A stretch of 64,000 bases of DNA from Pilasporangium apinafurcum (Eukaryota; Oomycota; Peronosporomycetes; Pythiales; Pythiaceae), in the NCBI GenBank assembly GCA_001600495.1, contig BCKE01000009.1, positions 612,762-676,761 of the forward strand, written 5' to 3'. Of this stretch, positions 22,306 through 34,111 are shown piece after piece. The notes below the pieces were generated by a model. It made no database searches. It was not told the origin of the DNA and saw nothing but the letters and a program-made list of their open reading frames with translations. Made by a program: the position numbers and the translations under genes. Positions within the stretch are counted from its first letter, which is position 1. Each line of letters begins with the position of its first letter.

Positions 22306-23366
22306 CTATCTATACAAAGACTATTGGCCACATTGCCAACCAGACACATGCAGACATACATACATAAACACACACGCGATCAATCATCACACACTTGCTT
22401 TGGTACGCATGCGATTACGATGCAGACGGAAGAGATGTAGAACCACTCACTCACCTGTGCAGGACTTGGCAAATTCGAAGATGAACTATCGATCGAGTTG
22501 GAAACTGCTCCCTCTTCTCTTCCCACCACCGGCAAACAAGCAAGTCCGACCCTTTTCACACCCAAGCTCATCGAAACTTCATACTATTAGGTATTTTCAA
22601 GCACTAATATACTGATATAAATGCATGAAGTATTACTCTATCTGTCTCGTCACCACTTAGTTGTCGCTGATTGGATGGATTGAGTGATTACTTTATCAAA
22701 TTGTCACAGATAAATCATCCCATTGGCTGAAATTGGAGCATTGCTGGCCGGATGATGGTATCTTTGATGTAACCGCTTATTTTAGCCAATAAAACGACAG
22801 AATTGATGATAATAATAGGTTGTCAAAAAAATAATATTTTTAGCCAATAAAAATAAAGAAAAGCCCTATCAACAATGCGGCATCAGAGCGCAGCCAAAAA
22901 TGATGGGATGGGAACGACGAACGGATCGAGTTCCTGTAGACTCAGGTATTGGAGTAGCAGTCAGTGAACTACAGCTGTTGCTCAGTCGTGCTCATATTGC
23001 TCGTTGTAGTACATAGAGAATGTCCTAACGAAGAGCAATAACGTAGGAAATCGTTCATTGCTTCCACGTCCACGAAATAGTTCCATATTGGACATAAACT
23101 TTTGCGTATTTTTTTTAATATGGAACTGAGTATAGAAGACGGATCCTCCTAGAGAAAAGCCTCAAAACTTCTTACCCATCCTCTTCACTCTGAAAGGGAG
23201 AGGTGCTGCAGGAAAAAAAGAGAAGGAGAGAAGCAGACGGTGTGGAAGGTTTTGCACTACATTCCGCGAAGCTCCTAACGTCACACGCTAGTGGATTAAG
23301 ACAAGTGAGAGTGAAGGCTTATAGGGCGTGTGTGTGGGTGAAGAAGGAGTTGGTTTGTCGGAAGAG
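22306..23366. other. Divergent intergenic region
   Basis: About 1.06 kb between the pirin copy 2 start (minus) and the alpha-kinase start (plus). It contains the CCAAT element at 22649-22674 and two TTTAGCCAATAAAA strings, at about 22782-22795 and 22841-22854. The stretch just before 23367 is purine-rich, probably kinase 5' untranslated sequence. No gene is supported. Confidence 0.5.
22649..22674 (-). promoter_or_regulatory. Shared CCAAT-containing element upstream of pirin copy 2
   Basis: GTCACCAC...TTGTCGCTGATTGG is a near copy of the element at 20389-20415, about 345 bases before the start codon of copy 2. It probably duplicated with the gene. A regulatory role is inference. Confidence 0.35.
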
Positions 23367-25437
23367 ATGATGGGTCTCATGCGAGAAGATCGCGCGACGC
23401 TGACGGTGATCGGCGAAGATACGAATCCCGTTCACCTTCCCTACGGTACCTCTCTTTCACAATCGTCGTCGCCATTGTCATCTGCCTCTGTGTCCTCACG
23501 TTCATCTTTCTCGTCGTCATCCACTGGTACTGCAACCAAGAGCCGGTTACCGTATTCTTACTCCTATACAACCCAAGAAAGCCATGAGATGCCAATGCAG
23601 CCTATACACATCCAGCCGATCCGACGACGGTTCCATAGTTCAGACCTCACAACCACCAGTGACGGCATGACGAATTTGTATGTTAATCCACACATGTATG
23701 CTCGACGCAGCTTCGATAGTCCAAGCGTAGCGTTGCGCCGGTGGGTGGCTGAGAATGCATATGCAGCAAATAGTAGCGGCGAAGTCTTGGAGCTCAACGG
23801 CATTAACCTCACTCGTCGACGCACATTCTCCGAGAATGGGCAGTATAATCGACGGTTCGAAGCTCTCTTTCCTGTAGAGGCAGCTCATAACGAGGACGAC
23901 GAAGATGATGATGAACCTGATGAGGAAGAAGACGAAGAAGAAGATGAATCTGATCAAGATGGGGAAAAGACGTGCTCGCATCGACCGAGCTATGACTCAT
24001 CTGTGTGTTCATCGCCTAGTTACTCTTCCAGCGCGAACGGAACGCCATTTACGGAGGCTTCACATGCAATCAGTGCTGATAGTACTACCCACAAAGGAGG
24101 GCAGAGTCTGGAGAAGTTACGCAATCTTCAGAAATTGTTCCAGGAAGGATTCATTACTGTAACTGAATACAAAGACCGACGGCATCAACTCGTGGATGAA
24201 CTCACCGTTGAAGATCGAAGTAAGTAGAACTATAATTCTTGAATATCTACGACTATTGCCCAAATCCTGACTGTTGTTTCCTTCTATAGCCATCGCCAAA
24301 GCAACAGATCTCCTCTCCTCAGAATTACCAATTATCTACCGCGGTCCACCAGATTTCTCGCTGCTGCGTGAACGAGACGCCATCAAACACGTCTTTGATT
24401 CCGAGAAACTGCAGTGGACGTATTCGCTGATCAAGGTCAAGATCGACCCGCATCCATTCGCAAAAGGTGGGCTGCGGCAGGTATTCCATCTTCAGGATCT
24501 GAGCGTTCCTACAACAGCCACTACAGAATCGGGGGAAGTGAAACCAACGAGCTACGTCGCCAAGATCGCCATCAACCTGAACGAAAATCCAGATACGTAC
24601 TTTCGTGACGTCGAGATGCAAGCTGTGGCATCGAAATTCGCCAAGTTGTATAATAGCTACAATCCCCCGCGGCGAGTGGATTTCTTGGAGGCATGGATCC
24701 TGCAATTGATTCCATCAGGTCAGGATATCGAAGAAGAAGACGAACTGTTAGAGAATGTGACGCTGCGAGGCACGATCTGTGGCGTTGAGCCGTTCATTGA
24801 GGGTGAATACCACAAGCATAATAACAATTTCGGGTATGTGAGTGAACTGGAGAGGAACACCCCGCAGACGTTTTCACATTTCACGTACGAGGCGTCTGGC
24901 CGACAGATTTTGGTGGTGGATATTCAGGGAGTCCGGGATCATTACACAGACCCGCAGATTCATACACGCAGTGGGAAAGAGTTTGGCAAGGGCAATTTGT
25001 CAATACGTGGTTTTGAGAAGTTCTTGGCGTCTCATCGTTGTAATCCCATTTGTCAGTACCTGAAGCTACCGCTGAATAATCCCAAGGATGACGTCAATAC
25101 CGCTGCTACCGATCGTCCCATCGACCCGAAAGGCACGATCCCTGCACAGAAATACATGAGTCAGCCCAGTGTTCGTGTGGACAAAGTGGATGAAGTGTTG
25201 TGTCACTATTATGGACAATCAAATGCATTCAAGAGGTATCAGGCCAAGCGAAACCAGCAACAAAAGCTAGTCATGTTAAACAGCGAGGAGGCAGCAGCAG
25301 CAGTCCCACACGTCATTCAATCGATCCAGGAGCAGGAACAAGACCGACAACAGCAACAGCACTATGAACATCAGCAACAATTAGTGTTGTGCTCTGCATC
25401 AACATGGTGTGGTGTCCATCACTGCGTGGTGTCATAA
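23367..25437 (+). CDS. Alpha-kinase (atypical protein kinase)
   Basis: There are two exons, 23367-24219 and 24290-25437, giving 666 residues across a 70-base intron. The N-terminal 280 residues are Ser-rich and disordered with an acidic block (EDDEDDDEPDEEEDEEEDES) and a short helical segment (LEKLRNLQKLFQEGF). Exon 2 holds an alpha-kinase domain: FAKGGLRQVFHLQD as nucleotide loop, YVAKIAINLN with the likely ATP-contacting Lys, CGVEPFIEGEYHKHNNN, LVVDIQGV, and the C-terminal FGKGNLSIRGFEKFLASH followed by RCNPIC with the family's zinc ligands. Alpha-kinases such as eEF2 kinase and myosin heavy-chain kinase phosphorylate Ser/Thr in helical targets. The C-terminus is Gln-rich and ends CVVS. The first ATG in frame after the purine-rich leader was used. 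The target is unknown. Confidence 0.88.
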
Positions 25438-25587
25438 CCGTGTTAGAAATAGGAGAAACTGTGAAGAAGAAACAAGAGAAAGTAGAGATGGAGAATAGAG
25501 GTTGATGTACTACCATGTGAGGCTAAATGCCAGTGTTCTATGTAGCATATATAATACAAATATATTTGTTGATTACTCCTAAGGAAA

Positions 25588-26679
25588 CTATGATGCGTAA
25601 TTGCTAATGCAATTATCGACAGCTTTTATGCGGTCTTGTAATTTTCGAACTCGTTCCTGAACCGGGTAGTGACTCAATTTGCGGCGTAAAGGTGTGGAGA
25701 ACGTGAGCATGTTCCACGCATTATGCGTTGATTCATCAACAACAGCAACATAGGGTGTCGAGTGGACCGTCAACCCGTATGCAGCTGCATTTTCACGTGT
25801 ATCAAACAGCATGAGCTCCTTGAGGATGGATTTCACGACTGTATCCTTCAAAGACTCATAGCCTTTGACCATATTGATATGATCAAACGCATATCCAAGG
25901 AACCCTTGAAAATCGACTGATGGTGATTCAAACTCGGGCCAATTTGGGTTATCGACAGGCACAAAGGTGATTGGACCCACGTAATTTGATCGTTTGCGAA
26001 ATTCACTGACATGGTCCGGCGTGGCCACCAAGACCATACTCAGCGCATGTTGTCGTCGATCTGCCACAAATCGCGCAAAGACTGGATTCTTAAATTCGAC
26101 AATATCGCAAAACATGGCTATAAAGCCATGGTTCTTCGGTTCAATGACGGTGCAGTAGTGTTCCAGTGCCGTGTGCAGCGGTTGAATTCCCTGCGTGTGC
26201 ATCAATTCGCGGTCCAATTCATTGCGAAGTGAAAAGAGATACGATTTGTACATCGTCGACGATCGGATAACCGTTGTGAAGCTCGTATTCAGTAGCGCAC
26301 CAAAGAGCACCTCGCGATTGGCCAATATAAACTGTCGCCATGATCGATTCACAGCTTGGACCTGGCAAAGTGTGTCTCCGTCTAAATACGAGGCGATGTT
26401 GAGTGACACGCCTTCCAGCGCTGTTAACAATAAATCGGAGCTATCACCGTTTACGCGTGGATGCATCAGCATATGTCCTGTATTCGTATTCGTCTTGGCT
26501 TGGGTATTGATGATACTACCATTGCAGACAAACGCCGAGTGTAAGCGGCATGAGGGAGTGGCTTCCGATGGGACCGAGACCATCAAGTGGTGCAGCTGTT
26601 GGTGGACGTTTTGCTGCAGACGGGAAACACCATGTTGCATCATCCCCATGAAATTCATGGCCACTGGAGAGGAAAGCAT
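25588..26679 (-). CDS. F-box protein with SMC-hinge-like domain
   Basis: A single exon of 363 residues. An F-box-like helix set lies at about 82-125 (LNIASYLDGDTLCQVQAVNR, then SWRQFI). Residues about 183-320 follow the order of SMC hinge elements: HGFIAMFCDIVEF, a VADRRQHALSMVLVATPDHV stretch, VGPITFVPVD (hinge VTFLPLD motif), FQGFLGYAFDHINM (hinge GFVGYAVDLV motif), ELMLFDTRENAAAYG and YVAVVDE. No coiled coil or ATPase part exists, so this is not an SMC protein. F-box proteins pick substrates for SCF ubiquitin ligases; a hinge-like fold would be a dimerisation or binding module. The hinge assignment is by eye from motif order and needs a profile search. An ordinary F-box protein of unknown C-terminal type is the alternative. 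Confidence 0.7.
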   Translation of the reverse strand: MLSSPVAMNFMGMMQHGVSRLQQNVHQQLHHLMVSVPSEATPSCRLHSAFVCNGSIINTQAKTNTNTGHMLMHPRVNGDSSDLLLTALEGVSLNIASYLDGDTLCQVQAVNRSWRQFILANREVLFGALLNTSFTTVIRSSTMYKSYLFSLRNELDRELMHTQGIQPLHTALEHYCTVIEPKNHGFIAMFCDIVEFKNPVFARFVADRRQHALSMVLVATPDHVSEFRKRSNYVGPITFVPVDNPNWPEFESPSVDFQGFLGYAFDHINMVKGYESLKDTVVKSILKELMLFDTRENAAAYGLTVHSTPYVAVVDESTHNAWNMLTFSTPLRRKLSHYPVQERVRKLQDRIKAVDNCISNYAS

Positions 26680-27935
26680 GTTTATTGAAGAAAAATTGGG
26701 AATGATCGGTTCATGTGCTTATATATCTGCTTCGCTCATGTGTCTGTTAGTCGTAATGACGACTGTATCGTCTGAACTGTCAATCTCTGATTGGATAATA
26801 TTAAGCATGCAACAATCGATTTGGCAGTGTTTGATTGGTTAATTTTCGTATCAGATTTTGAGAAGTTTCTCAAGTGTGAGTGATGTTCAGTATGCAGCAA
26901 ATGATCTTAAATCAGTAGGCTGAATGATTATCATATAAAAAATTTTATTCGTTAGTCCCGCGTGATCTGTATCACATGTGGTGCAAATGGAAACTAAAGA
27001 TTATGCATATCATCACTCACTCCTGGTCATCTTTCTGTGGTACCACATGCGGTCAAAATGATGCGTCGTGAGCAGTTTTGTTTTTTCTTTGGTGATGTGC
27101 ACTGGCTGCTTGGCGCGGTGCTACCTAATATCTCGTTGAACACAAATACCACTTCTCCTAATTTACTACCTGAATATGTTCAATTCTAGGGAAAATTTCC
27201 TCCTTCGTGACCTAGTTGGTCATGTCGAAGGGATGCATGATCCGTCGTCCAAACAGTAGAGACGCTACCCACATAAATATATTCCCTGTTATAACAGCCA
27301 CGGCATTTGCTCTGCGGTAGATGTGCGGCCCCAAGGGATAAAGGCTTAAACATTGACGATCTTTGCATTTGCGATTCCACGTTCAATTTCATGTGTCGAA
27401 GATCATCGGTCACAAAAGAAGCGTCATAGAAACTTTTAAAATATAATCATGTTGACATTGGTGGTATCCACGATGTAATCGCTTTGTTTTCATATTATAA
27501 TTACAAACAACGACTGTTTTTTATGTACAAGCCTATCTGCTGTGCGAAATAACGAGTGTGATGGATAACCAATTGAAAGTATTAACTGAGATGTGACCCA
27601 AGACATTGCAGTGATTGAATGCATGTAATGAACAAAAGTATTTTAGATAATGCGATAAATGCGTTTTCTACGAGTAATGGATATCCTATTCATTTCGCGC
27701 TTCGAATGTCACAATAAGAAAAGAATGCTGTAATAAGTGGGGTGCTGCCACGAATCAGCGTTGATCGATAGATTACTCAATGGCAACAAAGAATTTCGCA
27801 TAGACTAACATAAAGTGTAGTGTATTTGGAACGGTAAACATGCAATATACAGAATTTGAAGTAAACAAATGAATTGGATCAAACACCAAATAGCGCCGAA
27901 ACACTTTCTCCATTCGACAAGTGCTAGTTCCTCAT
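26680..27935. other. Intergenic, no supported gene
   Basis: About 1.26 kb. A minus-strand frame at 27186-27413 (about 75 codons) has fair composition but no ATG at its outer end, no family and no splice partners. The remainder is AT-rich. No repeat or RNA gene was recognised. Confidence 0.45.
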
Positions 27936-28583
27936 CTAACTTGACGCAACACACATTGAGAAAGCCTTGAACGCACGGCATTCCGTACCAATGACGCATT
28001 CTCCTGCAAAGTCACCATCACAACGTCCATACAGTGGGATACCCGGTAAGTAGGGCGCATCCGCACATTCTTGCTTGTTGTCTTTAGTACGGCAGTATTT
28101 GGTGGCATCGCATTTGCCCACTTGACCGTCGCTGGTGACACATCCCGTGGCCACATTGCCTCGGTTCAAGCGGTAAGCATCTGGTGGGCGGCAAGTGCAT
28201 TCCTTGTTGTAAACATCGTCACAGAGACAGACGTAGTCAAATAGGCACTTGGACGGCAACGACGCGTTAGTAAAGCTGCAGTTCTGCCATGGCGCAGCCG
28301 TTTGGTCGTCAATGGTATCCAGGAACGACGTATCGCGTGGTAAACATGTCGACGTGCCATCGTCAGCGCTCTGACAGGCGTAGTCTACGGACGAACAGAT
28401 CACGACGTCGCCTCCATTTTGCGGGCAGACTTCATTTGGTCCAACGACCGTCACTGGGCGATACTTCATGTGATGTCGGTCGTGTTGGTGCACCCGCACA
28501 TGCACCGATGCTGCATCGATGGCGGTGGATGGAAAAACCATATTGACAAGAAGAACAAGCGCGGAGAGGTGGAAGGGCTTCAT
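27936..28583 (-). CDS. Secreted Cys-rich protein
   Basis: A single exon of 215 residues. It starts MKPFHLSALVLLVNMVFPST with a hydrophobic core and a cleavage region near STAIDAA, a convincing signal peptide. The frame is open further upstream but only this ATG fits a signal peptide. The mature part has about eighteen Cys in clusters (CLCDDVYNKECTCRPPD, GCVTSDGQVGKCDATKYC, GRCDGDFAGECVIGTEC), probably forming several disulphides, and two possible N-glycosylation sites (NCS, NAS). It resembles small Cys-rich proteins released by oomycetes and other protists, but no named family is recognised and no RXLR or LFLAK motif was seen. The gene is either apoplastic effector-like or a wall protein. Confidence 0.75.
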   Translation of the reverse strand: MKPFHLSALVLLVNMVFPSTAIDAASVHVRVHQHDRHHMKYRPVTVVGPNEVCPQNGGDVVICSSVDYACQSADDGTSTCLPRDTSFLDTIDDQTAAPWQNCSFTNASLPSKCLFDYVCLCDDVYNKECTCRPPDAYRLNRGNVATGCVTSDGQVGKCDATKYCRTKDNKQECADAPYLPGIPLYGRCDGDFAGECVIGTECRAFKAFSMCVASS

Positions 28584-29668
28584 ATCAACTAAAGTGAAGG
28601 AAGGTGTTGACGTGCGGGCTTCTTTTATGGAATGAGGTGCGTAGCTACTGGGAATTGGGCGGATTATATGAAAAAAGACTCGCAAAAAAAATGGTGGGTG
28701 TAGATCACATGTGGATCCACTTGCGATCTTATCTCGAAACAGTGACTGGTGGGTAACAGTCACTAAATCGAGGTTTTATATGATTTTCAGCCCTTTACTT
28801 TCAACTTCAACCAAAGAGGGAAAGATGTCCAGAATAATGAGAGAGAAGGATGGTAAGAGCTAAGTGGATGGACATGAACAACCCATAGCACCCACAGATC
28901 GAACTATTCAACAAGAGAGAGAATATGCAACGTACTGATTCATGACGAGTAACGGATATCGTACAGACACCATATCTACACACATTACATGAATTAAAAG
29001 TGAAAACGTGCTTACCGTTTGTGAGAACGTTATTCAGTACCTCACACTCGAGTGCATTTGTGACATAAATGACACTGTAGCAATGAATTGTTGAGTTTAT
29101 CAGCTCTTCCAAACTACTGAATCTTCACAAGTAAAGGACACGAATAGATTCAAAGGCTGTTTCAAAGCAAAGAGAATGAGGCGTCGATAGGATCGAACAC
29201 GTTGAAACAGTCACATGAACTAACACAGCAATGGGTTGGTTGCCTCGTTGTGCATGATGACCAGTCGCGTCGACATCATAAAAAAAACGGCCCAGTTGCC
29301 TGTGCATTTCGGTTTAGTGACATTCGGTTTACTAAAACGAGGTTTTAAAATACGGTAGTTCAACCTAGTCCCCAACAAAGATAGTACGAGCGAAGGCGTT
29401 TCGGAACAGCATCGTTGTCAGGTGACCACCAGCACCCATCCCAGCATTGATCGTCGCGCCGTCCATCCTCGTTCACGCGTTCTTCTCTTTGTTCCTTTCT
29501 CCTTGGAGTGTATTTAAACCCGTCACGTCTGTCTATTGGTGTGAGAAATTCATCCATTTCTGCAACTACAACTACCCTCTCTACCGCCTTATCCGCTCAA
29601 ATACGCATCATTTTGCCAAACGAGCAAAAAGAAGAAAGACAAACACAAGCATACATCAAGGCTGAACG
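28584..29668. other. Divergent intergenic region
   Basis: About 1.08 kb between the Cys-rich gene (minus) and the SulP gene (plus). A minus-strand frame near 29000-29115 (SSLEELINSTIHCYSVI) ends at a GTAAGC donor-like site and could be a relic exon, but nothing joins to it convincingly. Confidence 0.4.
29548..29560 (+). promoter_or_regulatory. Inr/FPR-like start site motif before SulP gene
   Basis: ATTCATCCATTTC fits the oomycete initiator pattern (YTCATTYY followed by a T-rich block). It lies about 110 bases before the ATG at 29669. Confidence 0.4.
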
Positions 29669-32581
29669 ATGGAAGCCGCTGCTCTCCCATTAGCCCGCGG
29701 TAGCATCAACCTCACAGCTACAACCATCCTGCGGAAGACCGCGAATCCACCGCCACATGCGAATTCCGCACATACGTTCTCACCCAGTGTGATGTTGTAT
29801 GAGAAGCAAATGCGTCGTCGAGTAGGCAGTTTCCAAGATCATTCAGTCATGGGAGCGTTGCTGAAGGGCAACAATTCATTAATGAACTCTGGTGCAAACT
29901 ATGGCGGTGCACTTTATCCGTTACGTTACGGTAGCAAATCTTACCACACGGAAGAATTGAAGTACGTGGATACTAGTAGTTTCCAGTCCCGTCAGTCAGC
30001 GATGTTGGAAGGTGACGATCACAATTTACTTGCGAAGAGAAAATGGGAGAAACTAAATCAACAAGCGATATCGGTGATGGTTAATGGGACTTCTGGTGTC
30101 ATCGCTTTTCTATTGTCGTCGACATTGGCAGTGTCGTGTGCGAGTGTGACGGTCGGACATGGCACACCACTCTCGACAGTCATTGCGCATTTCATTGACA
30201 TGAATTTGTTGGGCACGGCCGTTTTATCAATTGTGTTGGCGTGGCAAAGTCAGGCACCATGGACGCTTGGTGCGATCGACGTGTTTGTGTAAGTGATTGT
30301 ATTATTCACATCATGATGCTTATTTGTGAAGAAATGGCGCAGCTGACCCATGCAACATTTGGTTGATTTCTAGTGCTCCGATAATGAATACGATGTCGCA
30401 GAACATCACCAGCCGTTTGAAAGGCGATCTGGAACTGGTTTTTCCGACGACTGTTATGATGATTGCACTGACGTCGGCGCTGCTAGGACTGGTATTTCTA
30501 CTGATGGGCACTTTTCGTGTGACATCCATTGCGAATTACATGCCCTATCCAGGTCAGTTTATCTGTATTAGTTTATATCTCTATTCGTATATGAGGAAGT
30601 GATTATGACTTATCCAAGTTTTCTGTGTTGTATAGTAATTGCAGGGTTCCTTTCGGGTATTGGCGCAGAATTAATGCACAATGGTGTGCACATGGCATCC
30701 AGCAAGGCGTTCACGATGGATTTTTTTACGTTAGAACAGCAATTACTGATTCTTCCAGCATTGGGATTTGCAGCTCTCGCTCGCTTGGGTCGATATTGGA
30801 AATGGCCTGTGGCAATCTCATTCCCGTGCATCCTCGTGCTGTCGCTTGTAGGTTTCCATTTCTTTGCTAAGGCGTGTAACATGTCAATGAAAGAGTTGAA
30901 GGCGGAGGGGTGGGTATTCTCGTGGAAACACGACGTCATTCGATCGACACCAATGTGGTACACGTGGATGCATGTTGATTTCACGAAAATTCAATGGAAT
31001 GTGATCATCTACGAGTGCTTTGGCCTGACCATCTCGCTGGTGCTTCTTGGTGCACTCAAGTATAGTGTCGCTACCACATCGCTTTCAACACTTTTTGGCC
31101 GAGAGATTTCACCTGATAACGAAATGCGTGTGATCGGTCTGGCGAATATCGTGAGTGGGGTACTCGGGTGCTGTGGCGGATGCCATTACTTGTCAGCGAT
31201 GGGGATCATGAAGCAGTTCGATGCCCATGAAAAAGTGCCAGCGTTGGTATGTGCAGGTTGTTTGATTGCGCTGTGGTTTCAAGGCATCCAGTCGCTGCAA
31301 TACGTGCCAAAATTTGTGTTTGGTGGACTCTTGCTGAGCGTGGGGTTGCATTTCTTGGAAGCGTATTTCGTTGCACCATTTCAATTTTTGAAGCCATTGG
31401 AGAAGGGTATCGTCACACTGATCACATTGAGTTTCTTAGTCATCGGCATGCTCCCGAGTGTTGGAATGGGTATCATCATATCAATGATCGATCTGATTTT
31501 TCGAATCCATGAAGTCGGATGTGTACATCATGAAACGACGGGTGCGTTGACTCGAAGTGCCGTCGACCGCACACCTGAGCAGGCCGCGTTTTTAGATGCA
31601 GAAGGTAGCGCCATCTTTATCCTGCGTTTGCAAGGCTACTTGTTTTTTGGCACGTCGGTCAATATCCTCGAGCGTATTGAGACGCGCATGCGTAGTTTGG
31701 ATTTTCCGAAGCTCCAGTTTGTCGTGATAGATTTTGGACTGGTGCCAAGTTTTGATGCCACTGCTCTGTTGAATTTTCGAAAAGTGTCAGCGTTGGCAGA
31801 CATGTACTTATTTGATATTTACTTTTGTGGATTAAAGCAGTCGATTGAGCTGGCACTACGACAGAACCAATACTCAAATCGTGTGCATTTCCTGTCGGGC
31901 AACGTTGATACGACGTTGGAGATTTGTGAAAATCAGTTGTTGCCGCAGGAATTGATGTATCACACTCGAGGCACTGTGAACGAGTGGAAGTGTATGAGTC
32001 AATTAGAACTATGGGAGAATTTCATGTGTCTGCATGACGAAGACCATGTCAAAAAGCTACTGCCATTGGCAGCATATTTGGATATTGTTGTGATTGCCAA
32101 GGACTCCTTGTTGAGTTCGTCACAAGTAGTCAAGGATACGTATTTCATTTGCTTTGGGTACATGAATGTCATGACTGATTCCGAGTTCTCGAACGAAAAT
32201 ATTCCGGGCGTGTACTTGCCACAGAGCGGTAAGCCGAATGGTTCCGAGATACAGAAGCGGAAACTGTCGTTTATTATGACGGAAGAGTCGCAATGGACGC
32301 CGTTCACGACTGCGCAGTCACGTCTGCGGAAGATTGGTCCAGGATCGATCATCACACCACACAATCTTCATGGCAGCGGCATGTCTTCCATGTATGACCG
32401 GCATATTGCAACTTCAGATTGTGTGTTACTGCGACTAAGTACCGATGCGATGGATAAATTGGAAGCCAAAGCACCTCACACGGCCGTAGAAGTATTGAAA
32501 CTCATAAACACACAATTGGATTTGCGATATCTGTACTCGAACAAGCGCGTCTCGCAACTCTCGTCGCTTTTGTACAAATAG
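29669..32581 (+). CDS. SulP-family anion transporter with STAS domain
   Basis: There are three exons, 29669-30288, 30374-30552 and 30645-32581, giving 911 residues with frame kept. After a cytosolic N-terminus of about 130 residues come roughly ten to twelve hydrophobic membrane segments (ISVMVNGTSGVIAFLLSSTL onward, through GLANIVSGVLGCCGGCHYLS and LITLSFLVIGMLPSVGMGII). A STAS domain follows at about 575-690 (AIFILRLQGYLFFGTSVNIL; FVVIDFGLVPSFDATALLNF, where the Asp and Ser of the STAS phospho-site region are seen). The last 200 residues resemble the cyclic-nucleotide-like C-terminal region of fungal YGR125W/Vsb1-type proteins. These proteins sit in vacuolar or plasma membranes and move sulphate, amino acids or similar anions; the substrate here is unknown. 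Confidence 0.88.
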
Positions 32582-32835
32582 AAAAAAAATGAACAAAAAG
32601 TTGAACATTGTCTAAGAATTTTGAGATCAAGGCCAAGCATATGCATACCAAGGTGGCTAAGTCTTTTTCAGGCTTTCAACCAAAATACAAACATGTCTAT
32701 ATATTTTTTTAAGAATAACGGTGCTTGGATCATTATTGGAATTCAACAATGCTTCGGCAGCGATATTCACATGTATAATCAACCACACATGGCTTTTTCC
32801 AATAAGGAAAAACTCATGTAGGCTGTTCGCTAATG
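32582..32835. other. Convergent 3' intergenic region
   Basis: About 250 bases between two converging stop codons, AT-rich and without a gene. Confidence 0.5.
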
Positions 32836-34111
32836 TTAGCAATTGACTTTTTCATCAAGGAATTGTTTCGCAAGTGCGCTGATTTGCTCCTGTTCTAACA
32901 GGAACCCATCATGACCATGAGGTGAATCAATCACCACAAACGAAGCGTTGGGGAGCTTCTTCGCCAAATCGCGTTGCTCTGATAATGGGTACAGCACATC
33001 CGATTTCACTCCAACCACCAGCGCTGGCTGGGTTAATGTTGACAATGCAGCGTCGATGCCATCCCGACCGCGACCCACGTCGTGTGTGTCCATGAGGTTC
33101 GTCAGCGTCAAATACGTGTTCACGTCGAAACGGGACAGGAACTTGTCGCCTTGGTATTCTAAATACGATTGCACGAGGTAGCGCCCATCATCACTATTGT
33201 TGCCGTTGATTTTCTGGGGGTTAACCACTCGTTCCCGTCCAAATTTCTCCTGATACGCCGCATGCGTGCGGTACGTGATCATCGCGATCTGTCGCGCCAG
33301 CGATAGCCCCTGTGTGGGCGGATTGTGTGGGTCGAAATGCCCGTTTTGGTAAAGTGGATCCATATAGATCGCCTGTCGTTGTAGTTCACTCACTCCAATC
33401 TGCCATGCACAATGATGCGAGTTGCAGGCAATCGCGACGAAGCTTTTGACGAAATCTGAACCATGAAACGCCCATTCCAGGGTCTGCATGCCACCAAGCG
33501 AGCCGCCAATCACAGAACGCACCTAGAATAAATTCAGTAGGAAGATGAGTTTAGGATTTACGGCAGTTTTCTGATAGCATGGTGACTGAACAACGTACCT
33601 GTTGGACCCCAAGGTGGTCTTGAAGAAGCTGCTTCTGTAGCTGCACAGCATCACGCACTGTGATGGAAGGGAAATTCGGTCCGTATGGTTGCTGCGTCGC
33701 TGGGTTGATCGACTTGGGACCTGTGGTGCCATAACAGGACCCCAAAATGCTACTGCACACCACAAAGTACTTGTCGGTCCAGTCTTTCGTGACCATCGCG
33801 TCCCAGTACTGATGCACAAGCGAATGACCCGTCAACGCATGGCACAACACAATAACATTGTCACGCGCTGCATTGAGCTGGCCGTAGGTCGTGTAGGCGA
33901 CCTCGACACCGTGCAATCGCTCGCCATTTTCTAATTGTAACGGCTCTGGCACATGGTAGACGGCGGACTGAGCTCCACCGTGTGCGCTATCTCTGTACTC
34001 ATCTTCGATGTATGAACTGGCATTACTGCTGAACCGACAAGTAAAGCGACTAGATGAAGTCCACCGAGATCGTAGAGCCGTCGTCGAAGAAACCCCCAAC
34101 CGACGCAGCAT
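32836..34111 (-). CDS. metX: Homoserine O-acetyltransferase (MetX/Met2 type)
   Basis: There are two exons, 33599-34111 and 32836-33522, joined over a 76-base intron (CAACAG|GTACGT .. TTCTAG|GTGCG), giving 399 residues. The first 30 residues (MLRRLGVSSTTALRSRWTSS) are basic, hydroxylated and free of acids, so a mitochondrial presequence is likely. The alpha/beta hydrolase core shows the oxyanion region NVIVLCHALTGHSLV, the nucleophile Ser in IGGSLGGMQTLEW, the acid in VGVKSDVLYPL and the catalytic His in DSPHGHDGFLLE. The enzyme moves acetyl from acetyl-CoA to homoserine in the trans-sulphuration/direct-sulphhydrylation route to methionine. Some family members act on serine instead; the sequence alone does not settle this. 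The gene is divergent from ETF-beta. Confidence 0.92.
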
